A stretch of 64,000 bases of DNA, from NCBI RefSeq assembly GCF_000720135.1, contig NZ_JOIU01000030.1, positions 1-64,000 of the forward strand. Direction: 5' to 3'. A model generated the notes under the pieces. It searched no databases and was not told the DNA's origin. It was given only the letters and a program-made list of their open reading frames with translations. The position numbers were made by a program, and so were the translations under genes. This stretch comes from Streptomyces sp. NRRL S-1022. Lineage in GTDB: Bacteria; Actinomycetota; Actinomycetes; Streptomycetales; Streptomycetaceae. Every line of letters begins with the position of its first letter. Position 1 is the stretch's first letter. Shown here one piece after another: positions 1 through 7,425 of the stretch.

Positions 1-823
1 CGGGCAGGTCCCAGATGTCGGCGGCTATCTCCGCGTCCGGCACCGCGGCGGTGATGCGCTGTTCGGCACGGATGAGCTGGTAGATCCCTTCCATGCGGGT
101 CACGAGCGCGTCCAGCAGGTCGGCGGCGGTATCGGGGTTGTCGGCGAGGGCGGAGAACCGGCGGGCCAGCGGGAACAGCTCGACCCCTTGTTTGCAGTCG
201 ATGCCTACCAGGGCGACGTCCATCGGAGCGAGTCCGGCGACCAGGTTGCGCTGGTAGACGGACTTGCCGGACTCGGTGGCGCCGAGGGTGAGAGCGTGTG
301 GGACGGCGCGGTAGTCGCGGTAGTGCACCGAGCCGTCCTCGCGCAGGGCGACCGGCACCCGCATCGGCCGGGTGTCGACCTTGGCGGGCATCTGCACCCG
401 CTTGAGGACGTCGTAGCCGGTCATCCGCACCTCCACGACCCCCGAACGCACCTCACGCGAGGTGACGCCGTACATCGAGAACGAATGCCGAAGCCGGTCC
501 GAGGCGGCGGCGACGTCGAAGGCGTCCTGGCCGGGGCGCAGTCCCAGCCGCAGGACCAGTCCGGTCCGGGTCGGACGGAAGCGCAGGATGCGCGGCGGCC
601 GGGACTCCGGCACGGGCCGGTCGGTGACCCGGGCGAGAGCCAGACGCCAGCGCGAGGGCGGGACCGTCAGCCCGCACGCGTCCATGACGGAGGCGTAGCA
701 GACCAGGACCCGCAGGCTCGTCAGGGTGACACCGAAGGTCATCCAGTACCAGGCGGGGCGCCGCCACCGCAGGAGACCCGCAGCGGCGACGACCAGCACC
801 ACAGCGACCGTTAACGCGGTCAT
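1..823 (-). CDS. FtsK/SpoIIIE-type conjugal DNA translocase (TraB/TraSA-like), C-terminus beyond window
   Basis: The first 274 codons are visible; the frame stays open to base 1, so the gene is cut by the window edge. The N-terminus has two likely membrane segments (about residues 4-18 and 27-45), and a Walker A motif GATESGKS lies at residues 181-188. This is the layout of the FtsK/SpoIIIE-family proteins that move double-stranded DNA between hyphae in Streptomyces plasmids and AICEs. The start at 823 is the first ATG in frame and has AAGGCGG about 6 bases upstream. Codon 4 is TTA, the rare bldA-dependent leucine codon. The neighbouring regulator, Nudix and HD genes support a mobile-element origin. 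Whether it is TraSA of a specific element cannot be said without the missing part. Confidence 0.85.
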   Translation of the reverse strand, partial: MTALTVAVVLVVAAAGLLRWRRPAWYWMTFGVTLTSLRVLVCYASVMDACGLTVPPSRWRLALARVTDRPVPESRPPRILRFRPTRTGLVLRLGLRPGQDAFDVAAASDRLRHSFSMYGVTSREVRSGVVEVRMTGYDVLKRVQMPAKVDTRPMRVPVALREDGSVHYRDYRAVPHALTLGATESGKSVYQRNLVAGLAPMDVALVGIDCKQGVELFPLARRFSALADNPDTAADLLDALVTRMEGIYQLIRAEQRITAAVPDAEIAADIWDLP

Positions 824-930
824 GATCAGGCCGCCTTGGAGTGCTGTGGTGGGTGTTTGGCCGACGTCCCGTCGGTGAGACCAGGAGACCGTGAGGAGGG
901 GTGGACGCATCACGGTCCGTATGGACGTTC

Positions 931-962
931 AGGGACGTCTGAGGTACCGTCAAAACGTCCCT
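931..962. promoter_or_regulatory. Inverted repeat between divergent tra and regulator genes (candidate operator)
   Basis: AGGGACGT at 931-938 is matched by its exact reverse complement ACGTCCCT at 955-962, with 16 bases between. A related TGGACGT lies at 922-928. The repeat sits 24 bases upstream of the regulator start at 987 and in the intergenic space shared with the translocase gene. A likely role is binding of the adjacent HTH protein to control both genes; this is inference from position and symmetry. Confidence 0.45.
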
Positions 963-986
963 ACGGGTCCTGAGGGAGGACACGTC

Positions 987-1718
987 ATGGCGAACGAGCG
1001 TCTGCGCGCAGCGATTTCAGCGAAGGGCGAGACGATCCAATCCGTTGCCGAGCACGTCGGAGTGGACCCCAAGAGCGTCGAGCGCTGGATCACCACCAAC
1101 CGGACTCCCCACCGGGGGCACCGTTGGAAGGCCGCGAGCTTTCTCGGGGCCGACGAGGTCTATCTCTGGCCGTCAGCCGAGAAGCAGGCCGAGAAGGCGA
1201 GCGCATCCGAGCTGATCACGTACTACCCGCACCGCGGTGCGGTCCCTGCCCCACTATGGTCTTCCCTGATCGAGAAGGCGACGGACCAGGTCGACATCCT
1301 GGTGTACGCGGGGCTGTTCCTCTTCGACAGCCACCCGGACCTGCCGGACCAGTTGGCCGAGAAGGCGAAGGCCGGCGCGCAGGTCCGCATCCTGCTGGGC
1401 GACCCGGAGTCCGCGGCTGTGCGGCAGCGCGGCGAGGAGGAGGGCATCGGCGACGACCTGGCGGCGCGAGCGCGGATCACTCGCCGGTACTTGCAGCCCG
1501 CCATGTCGACACCCGGCGTCGAGATCCGGCTACACGACACGATCCTCTACAACTCGATCTACCGGTTCGACGACGACGTACTGGTGAACCCCCACGTGCT
1601 GGGAGCTCCCGCAGGGCAGAACCCGGTGATGCACTTCAAGTACCTGCCGGGAGCACGGACGTTCCGGCACTACATGCGGAGCTTCGACTACGCGTGGGAG
1701 CAGGGCCGGAAGGCATAA
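987..1718 (+). CDS. HTH regulator with PLD-like C-terminal domain (AICE Reg type)
   Basis: This 243-residue protein has an N-terminal helix-turn-helix at about residues 17-37 (SVAEHVGVDPKSVERW), followed from about residue 75 by a domain resembling the phospholipase-D-like DUF5919 fold (for example ILVYAGLFLFDS and VRILLGDP). The ATG at 987 was preferred over in-frame codons from 891 because GGGAGGA stands 8 bases before it and the HTH begins immediately. Such proteins are common in Streptomyces mobile elements, where a regulator is linked to a Nudix hydrolase gene; here the Nudix gene begins 28 bases downstream. It probably regulates transfer genes. Enzymatic activity of the C-terminal domain is unproven, and no intact HxK catalytic pair is obvious. 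Confidence 0.75.
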   Translation: MANERLRAAISAKGETIQSVAEHVGVDPKSVERWITTNRTPHRGHRWKAASFLGADEVYLWPSAEKQAEKASASELITYYPHRGAVPAPLWSSLIEKATDQVDILVYAGLFLFDSHPDLPDQLAEKAKAGAQVRILLGDPESAAVRQRGEEEGIGDDLAARARITRRYLQPAMSTPGVEIRLHDTILYNSIYRFDDDVLVNPHVLGAPAGQNPVMHFKYLPGARTFRHYMRSFDYAWEQGRKA

Positions 1719-1746
1719 CCGGCTCCCAGCGTGCGACGCTGAACAC

Positions 1747-2217
1747 ATGGCACGCGTCGACTACTTCAACGATCCAAACGCCCCGAAGGCGAACAGCCTC
1801 GTCCCGTCTGTGACCGCCGTGGCCCGCAACGAGGCCGGGGAGGTCCTGCTGATCCACAAGACCGACAACGACCTGTGGGCCCTCCCTGGAGGCGGCATCG
1901 ACCTGGGCGAGTCAGCTCCCGACGCGGCTGTACGCGAGACCAAGGAGGAGACCGGGTTCGACGTCGAGGTCACTGGCCTGGTCGGGATCTACACGAACCC
2001 CGGACACGTCATGGCGTACGACGACGGGGAGGTCCGCCAGCAGTTCTCCATCTGCTTCCACGCCCGCATCGTCGGCGGCCAGCTGCGGACGAGCAGCGAG
2101 AGCAAGGAGGTCGCGTTCGTCGATCCGAGCAGGCTGGATGAGCTGACCATCCACCCGTCGATGCGCATGCGGATCGAGCACGGGTTGGCCGGCCGGACCG
2201 AGCCTTACATCGGCTGA
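1747..2217 (+). CDS. Nudix hydrolase (AICE Nud type)
   Basis: This 156-residue protein has a complete Nudix box at about residues 49-71: G-x5-E then RETKEETGF, matching GX5EX7REUXEEXGU. Nudix enzymes cleave nucleoside diphosphates linked to another group, using Mg bound by the glutamates; the substrate here cannot be read from sequence. It follows the HTH regulator on the same strand with 28 bases between, so co-transcription is likely, and it converges on the HD-domain gene whose stop is 8 bases away. The regulator-Nudix-phosphohydrolase grouping is described for actinomycete integrative elements. The family call is secure; the biological role is not. Confidence 0.88.
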   Translation: MARVDYFNDPNAPKANSLVPSVTAVARNEAGEVLLIHKTDNDLWALPGGGIDLGESAPDAAVRETKEETGFDVEVTGLVGIYTNPGHVMAYDDGEVRQQFSICFHARIVGGQLRTSSESKEVAFVDPSRLDELTIHPSMRMRIEHGLAGRTEPYIG

Positions 2218-2225
2218 GGCTGCCC

Positions 2226-3134
2226 TCAGCGATCGCCCGACAGATGCTGGCGCAGCAACCGGATCGCAGGGGCGTGGTCGTAGTGCTCGGCTACCTGGAG
2301 CGGCGTCTCGCCAGTCGCATCCGGCAGCTCCGGGTCTGCTCCGTATGCGAGGAGTACTGCCGTCGTTGCCACGGTGAGCGGATTACCACTCTGCAGCGCG
2401 ACGTCGCCTTCCGTCCCAATCGCGTGCGTCAGCGGAGTCGCACCGTTGCCTTCGTCAGGGTCTGCGCCGGCATCGAGCAGTCGAGCCAGTAGTTCCACGT
2501 CCTGGTGCTCCACCGCGAAGAGCGTCGGAGGCCACCAACCGCTCCCGTCGATGACCGCCCGTTGACTCGGCGGCAGTGACGTGAACGCTGCGATCCGTCG
2601 CTGGGTGCGCTCCACCGCAGCACCGAGGTAGGGGCGCGCTTTGCTGATCGCGTTGTGCACTTCACTGCCCGGTTCGTAGCGGACCAGGATCTCGTCAATG
2701 CGGGTGTCGAAGTCGAAGGACTGCCCGGCGGGACCGGTCGTCATGTCAGCAAAGATGAGCGCGTCGAGGACCGGAGAGTCTTCCCGCTCGTAGACGGCCA
2801 GCTCTGTCGACAGCCCTCGTTGCTCTGCCTCGTACACAGCTCCGGAGTGATGGGCGACCAACCGCACCAGGCGCGCCGGCGCACCCAGCGCTTCCAGGTG
2901 ACGGGCACCATCGAGGGGATGGAACCCGGTGTCACGCAGTTCGGGGGCGTAACCGATGTCATGCAGCCAGGCTGCGGCGACGAGGAGGTCCCGATCAGTC
3001 TCACGCACAGCCGCGGCAGCCTCTTGAGCACGAGCAGCCACCGCCTGAGTGTGCAGCCAGCGGTTCCCGAGCTGAGGAAGCAGAGACTCGGCGACTGCAG
3101 AAGCTCCCTGAGGCGTGTCCAGTGCAGAAGGCAT
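2226..3134 (-). CDS. HD-domain metal-dependent phosphohydrolase with C-terminal ankyrin repeats (AICE Mdp type)
   Basis: This 302-residue protein has an N-terminal HD domain: His28, the His58-Asp59 pair in WLHDIGYAP, His95/96, and a later Asp130 in FADMTTG. Residues about 200-298 carry ankyrin-like repeats (LLDAGADPDEGNGATPL, then LLAYGADPELPDATGETPL). HD proteins usually hydrolyse phosphate esters or nucleotides; ankyrin repeats bind proteins. AICEs often carry an mdp gene of the HD type, and the linked regulator and Nudix genes fit that setting. The fusion to ankyrin repeats is unusual for the group as I know it. The start is the first ATG of the frame; no strong ribosome-binding site is visible, so a slightly shorter form is possible. 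Confidence 0.8.
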   Translation of the reverse strand: MPSALDTPQGASAVAESLLPQLGNRWLHTQAVAARAQEAAAAVRETDRDLLVAAAWLHDIGYAPELRDTGFHPLDGARHLEALGAPARLVRLVAHHSGAVYEAEQRGLSTELAVYEREDSPVLDALIFADMTTGPAGQSFDFDTRIDEILVRYEPGSEVHNAISKARPYLGAAVERTQRRIAAFTSLPPSQRAVIDGSGWWPPTLFAVEHQDVELLARLLDAGADPDEGNGATPLTHAIGTEGDVALQSGNPLTVATTAVLLAYGADPELPDATGETPLQVAEHYDHAPAIRLLRQHLSGDR

Positions 3135-3474
3135 ACCCGGAACGGTAGTCGAGACGCGTGGTGAGCCAACAGGGCCACGATCGAGCGATGCTGATCATGG
3201 GTGCGGTACAACTTTCCCTACTCCATCAAGGCCCGCGCACGGCGCGGGCGCGCGCCGCCTTGTCGGCGGGGCCGCCGCCCTGTCTTCGCCAGCGGCGGCC
3301 CCGCCCGGCGGCGCGCTACGTGCATGCGGGCAGAGGTAGGAAAACCCTCTGTGGCTGGGGCGGTCGGCTCCACGGCTTTAGGCAGCCACTTTGGCGCGAG
3401 CCTCGAAGATCATGGCCCCAACGTCGTGCTTTACCGGGCAGGTCCACAGTAAGCACCGGCAGGGTGCACGAAGG
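3135..3474. other. Intergenic region at the edge of the mobile element
   Basis: About 340 bases with no convincing gene. Reading frames here are short and lack start signals. The middle holds a strong GC-rich compound hairpin (3231-3316, listed separately). I found no tRNA-like T-loop on either strand that would mark a site-specific integration point. Confidence 0.6.
3231..3316. repeat. Large compound GC-rich hairpin
   Basis: Two adjacent structures are visible. A small hairpin pairs GCCCGCGC (3231-3238) with GCGCGGGC (3242-3249). Directly after it a larger one pairs 3250-3259 (GCGCGCCGCC) with 3307-3316 (GGCGGCGCGC) and, after an asymmetric internal loop, 3265-3278 with 3292-3305 as a perfect 14-bp stem around a 13-base loop. 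There is no T-run, so it is not a classical terminator. It may be a transcription block at the element edge, or a replication or transfer site. Confidence 0.55.
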
Positions 3475-3954
3475 TTAGTCCGACTTCATCCTCTCCGCCG
3501 CCTTGGAGAGCACTGCCACGGCGAAGCCCTGACAGAGCCCACGGAAGGTGTCTCGGTCCCCACCGACCCGCGCATCGGGGGCAGCCGGACCCACGCCCCC
3601 TCCAGCAAGTACCGGCTGCGGACCCTGCGGCCAGCTAAAGAGCGGGATGATCGTCATCACGGACAAGGCACTAACCGTGTCCGTCGCCTCGGGAACCGAG
3701 CACATGACCACGGTCACCAGCAGTACCGCAACCGTGTACATGATCAACATCCAAATCGCAAACACAACATGAGCGACGCGAGGCGACCCGGCGACGTCCG
3801 TCCACGTCTGGCACCAGAAGATGATCAGCGGTGCAGAGGCGGGCAGAAGGACCGCGGTGGCCTCCGAGACATCCAGGTAACCGACAGTAAGCAGACATCC
3901 AAAGGCCACCAGCAGGCCCAGCATAACCAAGGTAAACGAAACGTAAAGCTTCAT
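3475..3954 (-). CDS. Small membrane protein of unknown function
   Basis: This 159-residue protein has about four hydrophobic segments (near residues 5-27, 34-50, 62-85 and 95-108) and a soluble C-terminal tail of about 45 residues with a glycine/proline-rich stretch. The ATG at 3954 has GTAGGAG about 9 bases upstream, which supports real translation. I do not recognise a family. Base composition is less GC-rich than in the surrounding chromosomal genes, which suggests it arrived with the mobile element rather than belonging to the dapD neighbourhood. Confidence 0.5.
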   Translation of the reverse strand: MKLYVSFTLVMLGLLVAFGCLLTVGYLDVSEATAVLLPASAPLIIFWCQTWTDVAGSPRVAHVVFAIWMLIMYTVAVLLVTVVMCSVPEATDTVSALSVMTIIPLFSWPQGPQPVLAGGGVGPAAPDARVGGDRDTFRGLCQGFAVAVLSKAAERMKSD

Positions 3955-4300
3955 AGGGAAACTCCTACAAGGTTGAATGGAGAACAGCAGGTAAGGGGGG
4001 AGATTTTTAGCTCTAAGTCATTGAAGCCTCCACCGTGTTCGAGATCACACCCTGCCGGTACATCGAGGGTACGACACGGCGCGGGAAGTGAAATTGCTAC
4101 GTTCCGTGACTAGCCAAATGGAGTGCATCACTCGCCGGGCGTGTCCAGGGGCCTGCCACCGGACAACAAAGCGCCCTCCCGGGCCGTCCTGGGGCCGTGG
4201 AAGGGCGCTCAATGGTGACCAACGTCGACAGGTGCCGACAGCTCGGCAGCAGGTCACAGCGTTGGGCGAGGTGGCGGCCGAAGGTCACGGCCGCCCGTGA
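3955..4300. other. Lower-GC intergenic region ending in the dapD terminator
   Basis: No gene is supported here. From 3955 to about 4135 the sequence is noticeably A+T-richer than the window average (for example the stretch around 3995-4030) and continues the composition of the membrane-protein gene. The right part carries the dapD terminator (4171-4208). The boundary between foreign DNA and chromosome therefore probably lies near 4130-4170, but no direct repeat marking an attachment site could be identified. Confidence 0.5.
4171..4208 (-). terminator. Rho-independent-like terminator of dapD
   Basis: GCGCCCT at 4171-4177 pairs with AGGGCGC at 4202-4208. Read on the minus strand, the stem is followed by TTTGTTGT, so it suits termination of dapD transcripts, whose stop codon lies about 90 bases upstream on that strand. 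Confidence 0.6.
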
Positions 4301-5287
4301 TCAGTTGTGGCTGTGCAGGATGTCGTTCAGGCCACCCCAGACCGCGTTGTTCGGGCGGGCCTCGACCGTGCCGGTGACCGAGTTGCGGCGGAAGAGGATG
4401 TTGGAGGCGCCGTTCAGCTCGCGGGCCTTGACGATCTGGCCGTCGGGCATGGTGACGCGGGTGCCCGCGGTGATGTACAGGCCCGCCTCGACCACGCACT
4501 CGTCGCCGAGCGCGATGCCGACGCCGGCCTCGGCGCCGACCAGGCAGCGCTCGCCGATGGAGATGATCACGTTGCCGCCGCCGGACAGGGTGCCCATGGT
4601 GGAAGCGCCGCCGCCGATGTCGGAGCCGTCGCCGACGACGACACCCGCGGAGATGCGGCCCTCGACCATGGAGGTGCCGAGCGTGCCGGCGTTGAAGTTG
4701 ACGAAGCCCTCGTGCATGACCGTGGTGCCGGCCGCGAGGTGCGCGCCGAGGCGGACCCGGTCGGCGTCGGCGATGCGCACGCCCTTGGGGGCGACGTAGT
4801 CCGTCATGCGCGGGAACTTGTCGATCGAGGTCACCTGGAGGTGCAGGCCCTCGGCGCGGGCGTTCAGGCGCACCTTCTCGATGTCGTCGACGGCGACCGG
4901 GCCGAGCGAGGTCCAGGCGACGTTGGCGAGGTGGCCGAAGATGCCGTCCAGGTTCTGGCCGTGCGGCTTGACCAGGCGGTGCGAGAGCAGGTGCAGGCGC
5001 AGGTAGACGTCGTGCGCGTCGACCGGCTTCTCGTCCAGCGAGGCGATGACCGTGCGGACCGCGACCACCTCGACGCCCCGGCGGGCGTCCGGGCCGATCG
5101 CCGCGGTCGCGCCGCCGCCCAGCAGCTGGGCCGCCTGCTCGGCGGCCAGCCGCTCGGTGCCGGCCGGGCCCGGCTCCTCGACCAGCTCGGGGGCCGGGAA
5201 CCAGGTGTCGAGAACGGTGCCGTCGGAGGCGATCGTGGCGAGGCCGGCGGCGACGGCGCCGGTGGTACGGGTTGCAGACTCGGTCAT
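4301..5287 (-). CDS. dapD: 2,3,4,5-tetrahydropyridine-2,6-dicarboxylate N-succinyltransferase
   Basis: This 328-residue enzyme transfers succinyl from succinyl-CoA to tetrahydrodipicolinate in the succinylase branch of lysine and meso-diaminopimelate synthesis. The C-terminal half (about residues 165-275) shows the left-handed beta-helix hexapeptide pattern with [11 protein letters not shown] and [12 protein letters not shown], and the N-terminal domain is of the actinobacterial DapD type. It is a single-gene unit with its own terminator at 4171-4208. The gene to its right (TetR, ending at 5353) runs in the same direction with a 65-base gap. Length and motifs are normal. It marks the beginning of ordinary chromosome next to the foreign element. 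Confidence 0.95.
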   Translation of the reverse strand: MTESATRTTGAVAAGLATIASDGTVLDTWFPAPELVEEPGPAGTERLAAEQAAQLLGGGATAAIGPDARRGVEVVAVRTVIASLDEKPVDAHDVYLRLHLLSHRLVKPHGQNLDGIFGHLANVAWTSLGPVAVDDIEKVRLNARAEGLHLQVTSIDKFPRMTDYVAPKGVRIADADRVRLGAHLAAGTTVMHEGFVNFNAGTLGTSMVEGRISAGVVVGDGSDIGGGASTMGTLSGGGNVIISIGERCLVGAEAGVGIALGDECVVEAGLYITAGTRVTMPDGQIVKARELNGASNILFRRNSVTGTVEARPNNAVWGGLNDILHSHN

Positions 5288-5352
5288 GGAGGAAAACCTA
5301 ACGTGGGCGGGGTGGTGAGGGCGAACCGCGTCTCACGTGCCGGGCGGCGGTT

Positions 5353-5889
5353 TCAGGGGATCAGCCGAGCCAGCGCGGCGCGCGCGTACTCCTCGTCGTA
5401 GGAACCGCCCGTCAGCAGCACCTGGAGGCAGATGCCGTCCATCAGCGCGAGCAGGGCCCGCGCGGTGACCGGGTCGGTGCGGCGGGCCAGCAGCGCGGCC
5501 CCCTGCTCGGTCCACTCGGCGGCGACGGGACGCAGCGCGGGGCGGCGCAGCGCGGCCAGGTACAGCTCGTACTCCAGCTCCACGCCGGTGCGCTCGCCGG
5601 CCAGCCACTGCCCGTGCGCCCGGGCGAGATCCGCTGCCAGGCCGCCGTCGCCGCCGCCCTCCGGCAGCAGCTCGGCCAGCACCCCGGCGAACCCTTCGTT
5701 CGACTGCCGCAGCGCCGCCACCAGCAGTTCCTCCAAGGTGGCGAAGTGGTACGTCGTGGAGCCGAGCGGTACGTCCGCCTCGGCGGCGACCGTGCGGTGG
5801 CTCAGCCCGGCGATGCCGTCCCGGCCGACCACGCGGATCGCCGCGTCGATGATCCGCTGCCGGCGCCCGGGGTCGTACCGTCGGGGCAT
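5353..5889 (-). CDS. TetR-family regulator of the adjacent SMR exporter
   Basis: This 178-residue protein has a TetR DNA-binding domain with HTH at about residues 29-49 (LSHRTVAAEADVPLGSTTYHF) and a helical ligand-binding C-terminus. Its ATG overlaps the TGA of the upstream SMR gene (ATGA at 5891-5887), so the two are translationally coupled and the regulator is expressed with the pump. It most likely represses the operon through the dyads at 6212-6245. The inducer is unknown, but neighbouring drug pumps of this kind usually respond to cationic compounds. Confidence 0.88.
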   Translation of the reverse strand: MPRRYDPGRRQRIIDAAIRVVGRDGIAGLSHRTVAAEADVPLGSTTYHFATLEELLVAALRQSNEGFAGVLAELLPEGGGDGGLAADLARAHGQWLAGERTGVELEYELYLAALRRPALRPVAAEWTEQGAALLARRTDPVTARALLALMDGICLQVLLTGGSYDEEYARAALARLIP

Positions 5890-6209
5890 CAGTGCGCCCC
5901 GCCGAGGTTCAGCACCACGACCCCGCCGATGATCAGCAGGATCCCGGCGACCTTCGTCGGGTTCAGCCCCTCGCCGAACAGCAGCAGGCCGAGGACGGCG
6001 ACGGCGGCGGTTCCCACGCCGGACCAGATGGCGTAGGCCGTGCCGATCTGCACGGTCCTGAGCGTCCTGGCGAGCAGCGCGAAGGACACGACGTAGCCGA
6101 GTGCCGTCACGAGCGAGGGCCCCAGCCGGCTGAACCCCGCGCTGTACTTCATCGCCGTCGTGGCGGCGACCTCGGTGGCGATGGCGCCGGCGAGCAGCAG
6201 ATATCCCAT
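5889..6209 (-). CDS. SMR-family small multidrug exporter
   Basis: This 106-residue protein has four membrane helices and the conserved membrane glutamate at residue 13 (AIATEVAATTAMKYS), typical of EmrE/SugE-type proton-coupled exporters of quaternary ammonium and other cationic compounds. The start at 6209 gives the standard family length; the open frame runs further upstream but without family similarity. It is first in a two-gene unit with TetR. The promoter appears to lie within the 83-base gap to the divergent AbfB gene. EmrE-like and Gdx-like (guanidinium) functions cannot be separated by eye. Confidence 0.9.
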   Translation of the reverse strand: MGYLLLAGAIATEVAATTAMKYSAGFSRLGPSLVTALGYVVSFALLARTLRTVQIGTAYAIWSGVGTAAVAVLGLLLFGEGLNPTKVAGILLIIGGVVVLNLGGAH

Positions 6210-6211
6210 GT

Positions 6212-6245
6212 GTACGAGCGTACGCAACGAGAAAGTTCCACTTTC
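6212..6245. promoter_or_regulatory. Two inverted repeats upstream of the SMR-TetR operon (candidate TetR operators)
   Basis: GTACG-AG-CGTAC at 6212-6223 and GAAAGT-TCC-ACTTTC at 6231-6245 are both perfect dyads. They lie just before the SMR start codon and between two divergent genes, where an autoregulating TetR would be expected to bind. Confidence 0.5.
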
Positions 6246-6292
6246 ATAGAAACCGCTCGCAGCCGTCCCCGCCTCCACTACTGTGCGGGCCC

Positions 6293-7036
6293 GTGCCCGA
6301 AAACACCCCCCGCACCCGAAGACTCTGGCCGGCCGCCGCACTGGCGCTGGCGGTCGCCGCCGCCTGCGTGACCGTGACCGCCATGAACGACCGGCCCCAC
6401 GGGACGAAGGCCACCGCACCGGCGACGCCGCCCGACACCGGCCCCGGCCTGCTCTCCTTCGCCTCCCCGTCCGCCCCGCCGACGCCCGCACCGGCTCCCG
6501 CGAGGAACCGCACGGCCCCGCCGGCTCCCGCGTCCTCCGCCCCCGGTTCCCCCGCCCACCCGCGGCGCACGCCCGCGAAGTCCCCGACGCCCACGGCCGG
6601 TTCACCCCGCCCGGCGGAACACGGGACGTCCGTCCGCTCCCTCAACTACCCCGACCGCTACTGGCACGTCAGCGGCGGCCTGGTGAAGCTCGGCCCCGTC
6701 GGCTCGGCCGCGGACCGCCGCGCCGCCACCTTCACGCGCGTCAAGGGCCTTGCCGACGCCCGCTGTTCCTCCTTCACCACGGCCGACGGCAGCTACCTGC
6801 GCCACCGCGACTTCCTGCTCCGCGCCGAACCCGCCGACGGCTCCCCCCTGTTCGCGCAGGACGCCACGTTCTGCCCCCGGGCCTCCGCCTCCCCCGGTGC
6901 CGTCATGCTGGAGTCGGTCAACTACCCCGGCCGCTTCCTGCGCCATCAGAACTTCCAGCTGCGGCTGGACCCCTACCAGAACACCGGCCTCTACCGGTCC
7001 GACTCGGCGTTCCTGCTGGTGGACGGGCTGGCCTGA
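6293..7036 (+). CDS. Secreted or membrane-anchored AbfB-domain protein
   Basis: This 247-residue protein begins with GTG at 6293. A hydrophobic N-terminal segment (about residues 11-30) is followed by a long Pro/Ala/Thr-rich linker (about 35-108) and then an AbfB domain, the arabinose-binding beta-trefoil found at the C-terminus of alpha-L-arabinofuranosidase B. The repeated pattern SLNYPDRYWHVS, SYLRHRDFLLR, SVNYPGRFLRHQNFQLRL is characteristic. No catalytic domain is present, so the likely role is carbohydrate binding at the cell surface. It stands alone and ends at a strong bidirectional terminator. Confidence 0.85.
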   Translation: MPENTPRTRRLWPAAALALAVAAACVTVTAMNDRPHGTKATAPATPPDTGPGLLSFASPSAPPTPAPAPARNRTAPPAPASSAPGSPAHPRRTPAKSPTPTAGSPRPAEHGTSVRSLNYPDRYWHVSGGLVKLGPVGSAADRRAATFTRVKGLADARCSSFTTADGSYLRHRDFLLRAEPADGSPLFAQDATFCPRASASPGAVMLESVNYPGRFLRHQNFQLRLDPYQNTGLYRSDSAFLLVDGLA

Positions 7037-7042
7037 ACACAC

Positions 7043-7078
7043 GGAAGCGGCGGCACCCGACAGGGTGCCGCCGCTTCC
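7043..7078. terminator. Bidirectional terminator between the AbfB gene and the suf operon
   Basis: A perfect 16-bp stem pairs 7043-7058 with 7063-7078 around the loop GACA. It lies between two converging genes (stops at 7036 and 7093), so it probably ends both transcripts. Confidence 0.8.
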
Positions 7079-7092
7079 CGCGCACGGTGGGA

Positions 7093-7425
7093 TCAGACGT
7101 TGAACCCGAGCGCCCGCAGCTGCTCGCGGCCGTCGTCCGTGATCTTGTCCGGGCCCCACGGCGGCATCCAGACCCAGTTGATGCGCAGCTCGCTGACCAG
7201 CCCGTCGGTGGCGGACTTGGCCTGGTCCTCGATGACGTCCGTCAGCGGGCAGGCCGCCGAGGTGAGGGTCATGTCCACGGTCGCGATATTGGAGTCGTCG
7301 ACGTGGATGCCGTAGATCAGGCCGAGGTTGACGACGTCGATGCCCAGTTCCGGGTCGACGACGTCCATCAGGGCTTCGCGGAGTTCCTCTTCCGAGGCCG
7401 GCTTCATCTCGACGGTGTCGCTCAT
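7093..7425 (-). CDS. sufT: SufT-like MIP18/DUF59 iron-sulfur assembly factor
   Basis: This 110-residue MIP18-family (DUF59) protein has DPELG at residues 24-28 and the conserved Cys59 in SAACPLTD. SufT-type proteins help mature iron-sulfur proteins. It is the last gene of the suf operon, and its ATG overlaps the sufU stop (ATGA at 7425-7422). The start at 7425 gives normal length. The family is secure; the precise biochemical step is not known. Confidence 0.9.
   Translation of the reverse strand: MSDTVEMKPASEEELREALMDVVDPELGIDVVNLGLIYGIHVDDSNIATVDMTLTSAACPLTDVIEDQAKSATDGLVSELRINWVWMPPWGPDKITDDGREQLRALGFNV

Noticed and set aside
3135..4300. tRNA gene or attachment site at the right edge of the mobile element
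   Set aside because: No T-loop motif, cloverleaf or direct repeat was found on either strand, so no att site is claimed.
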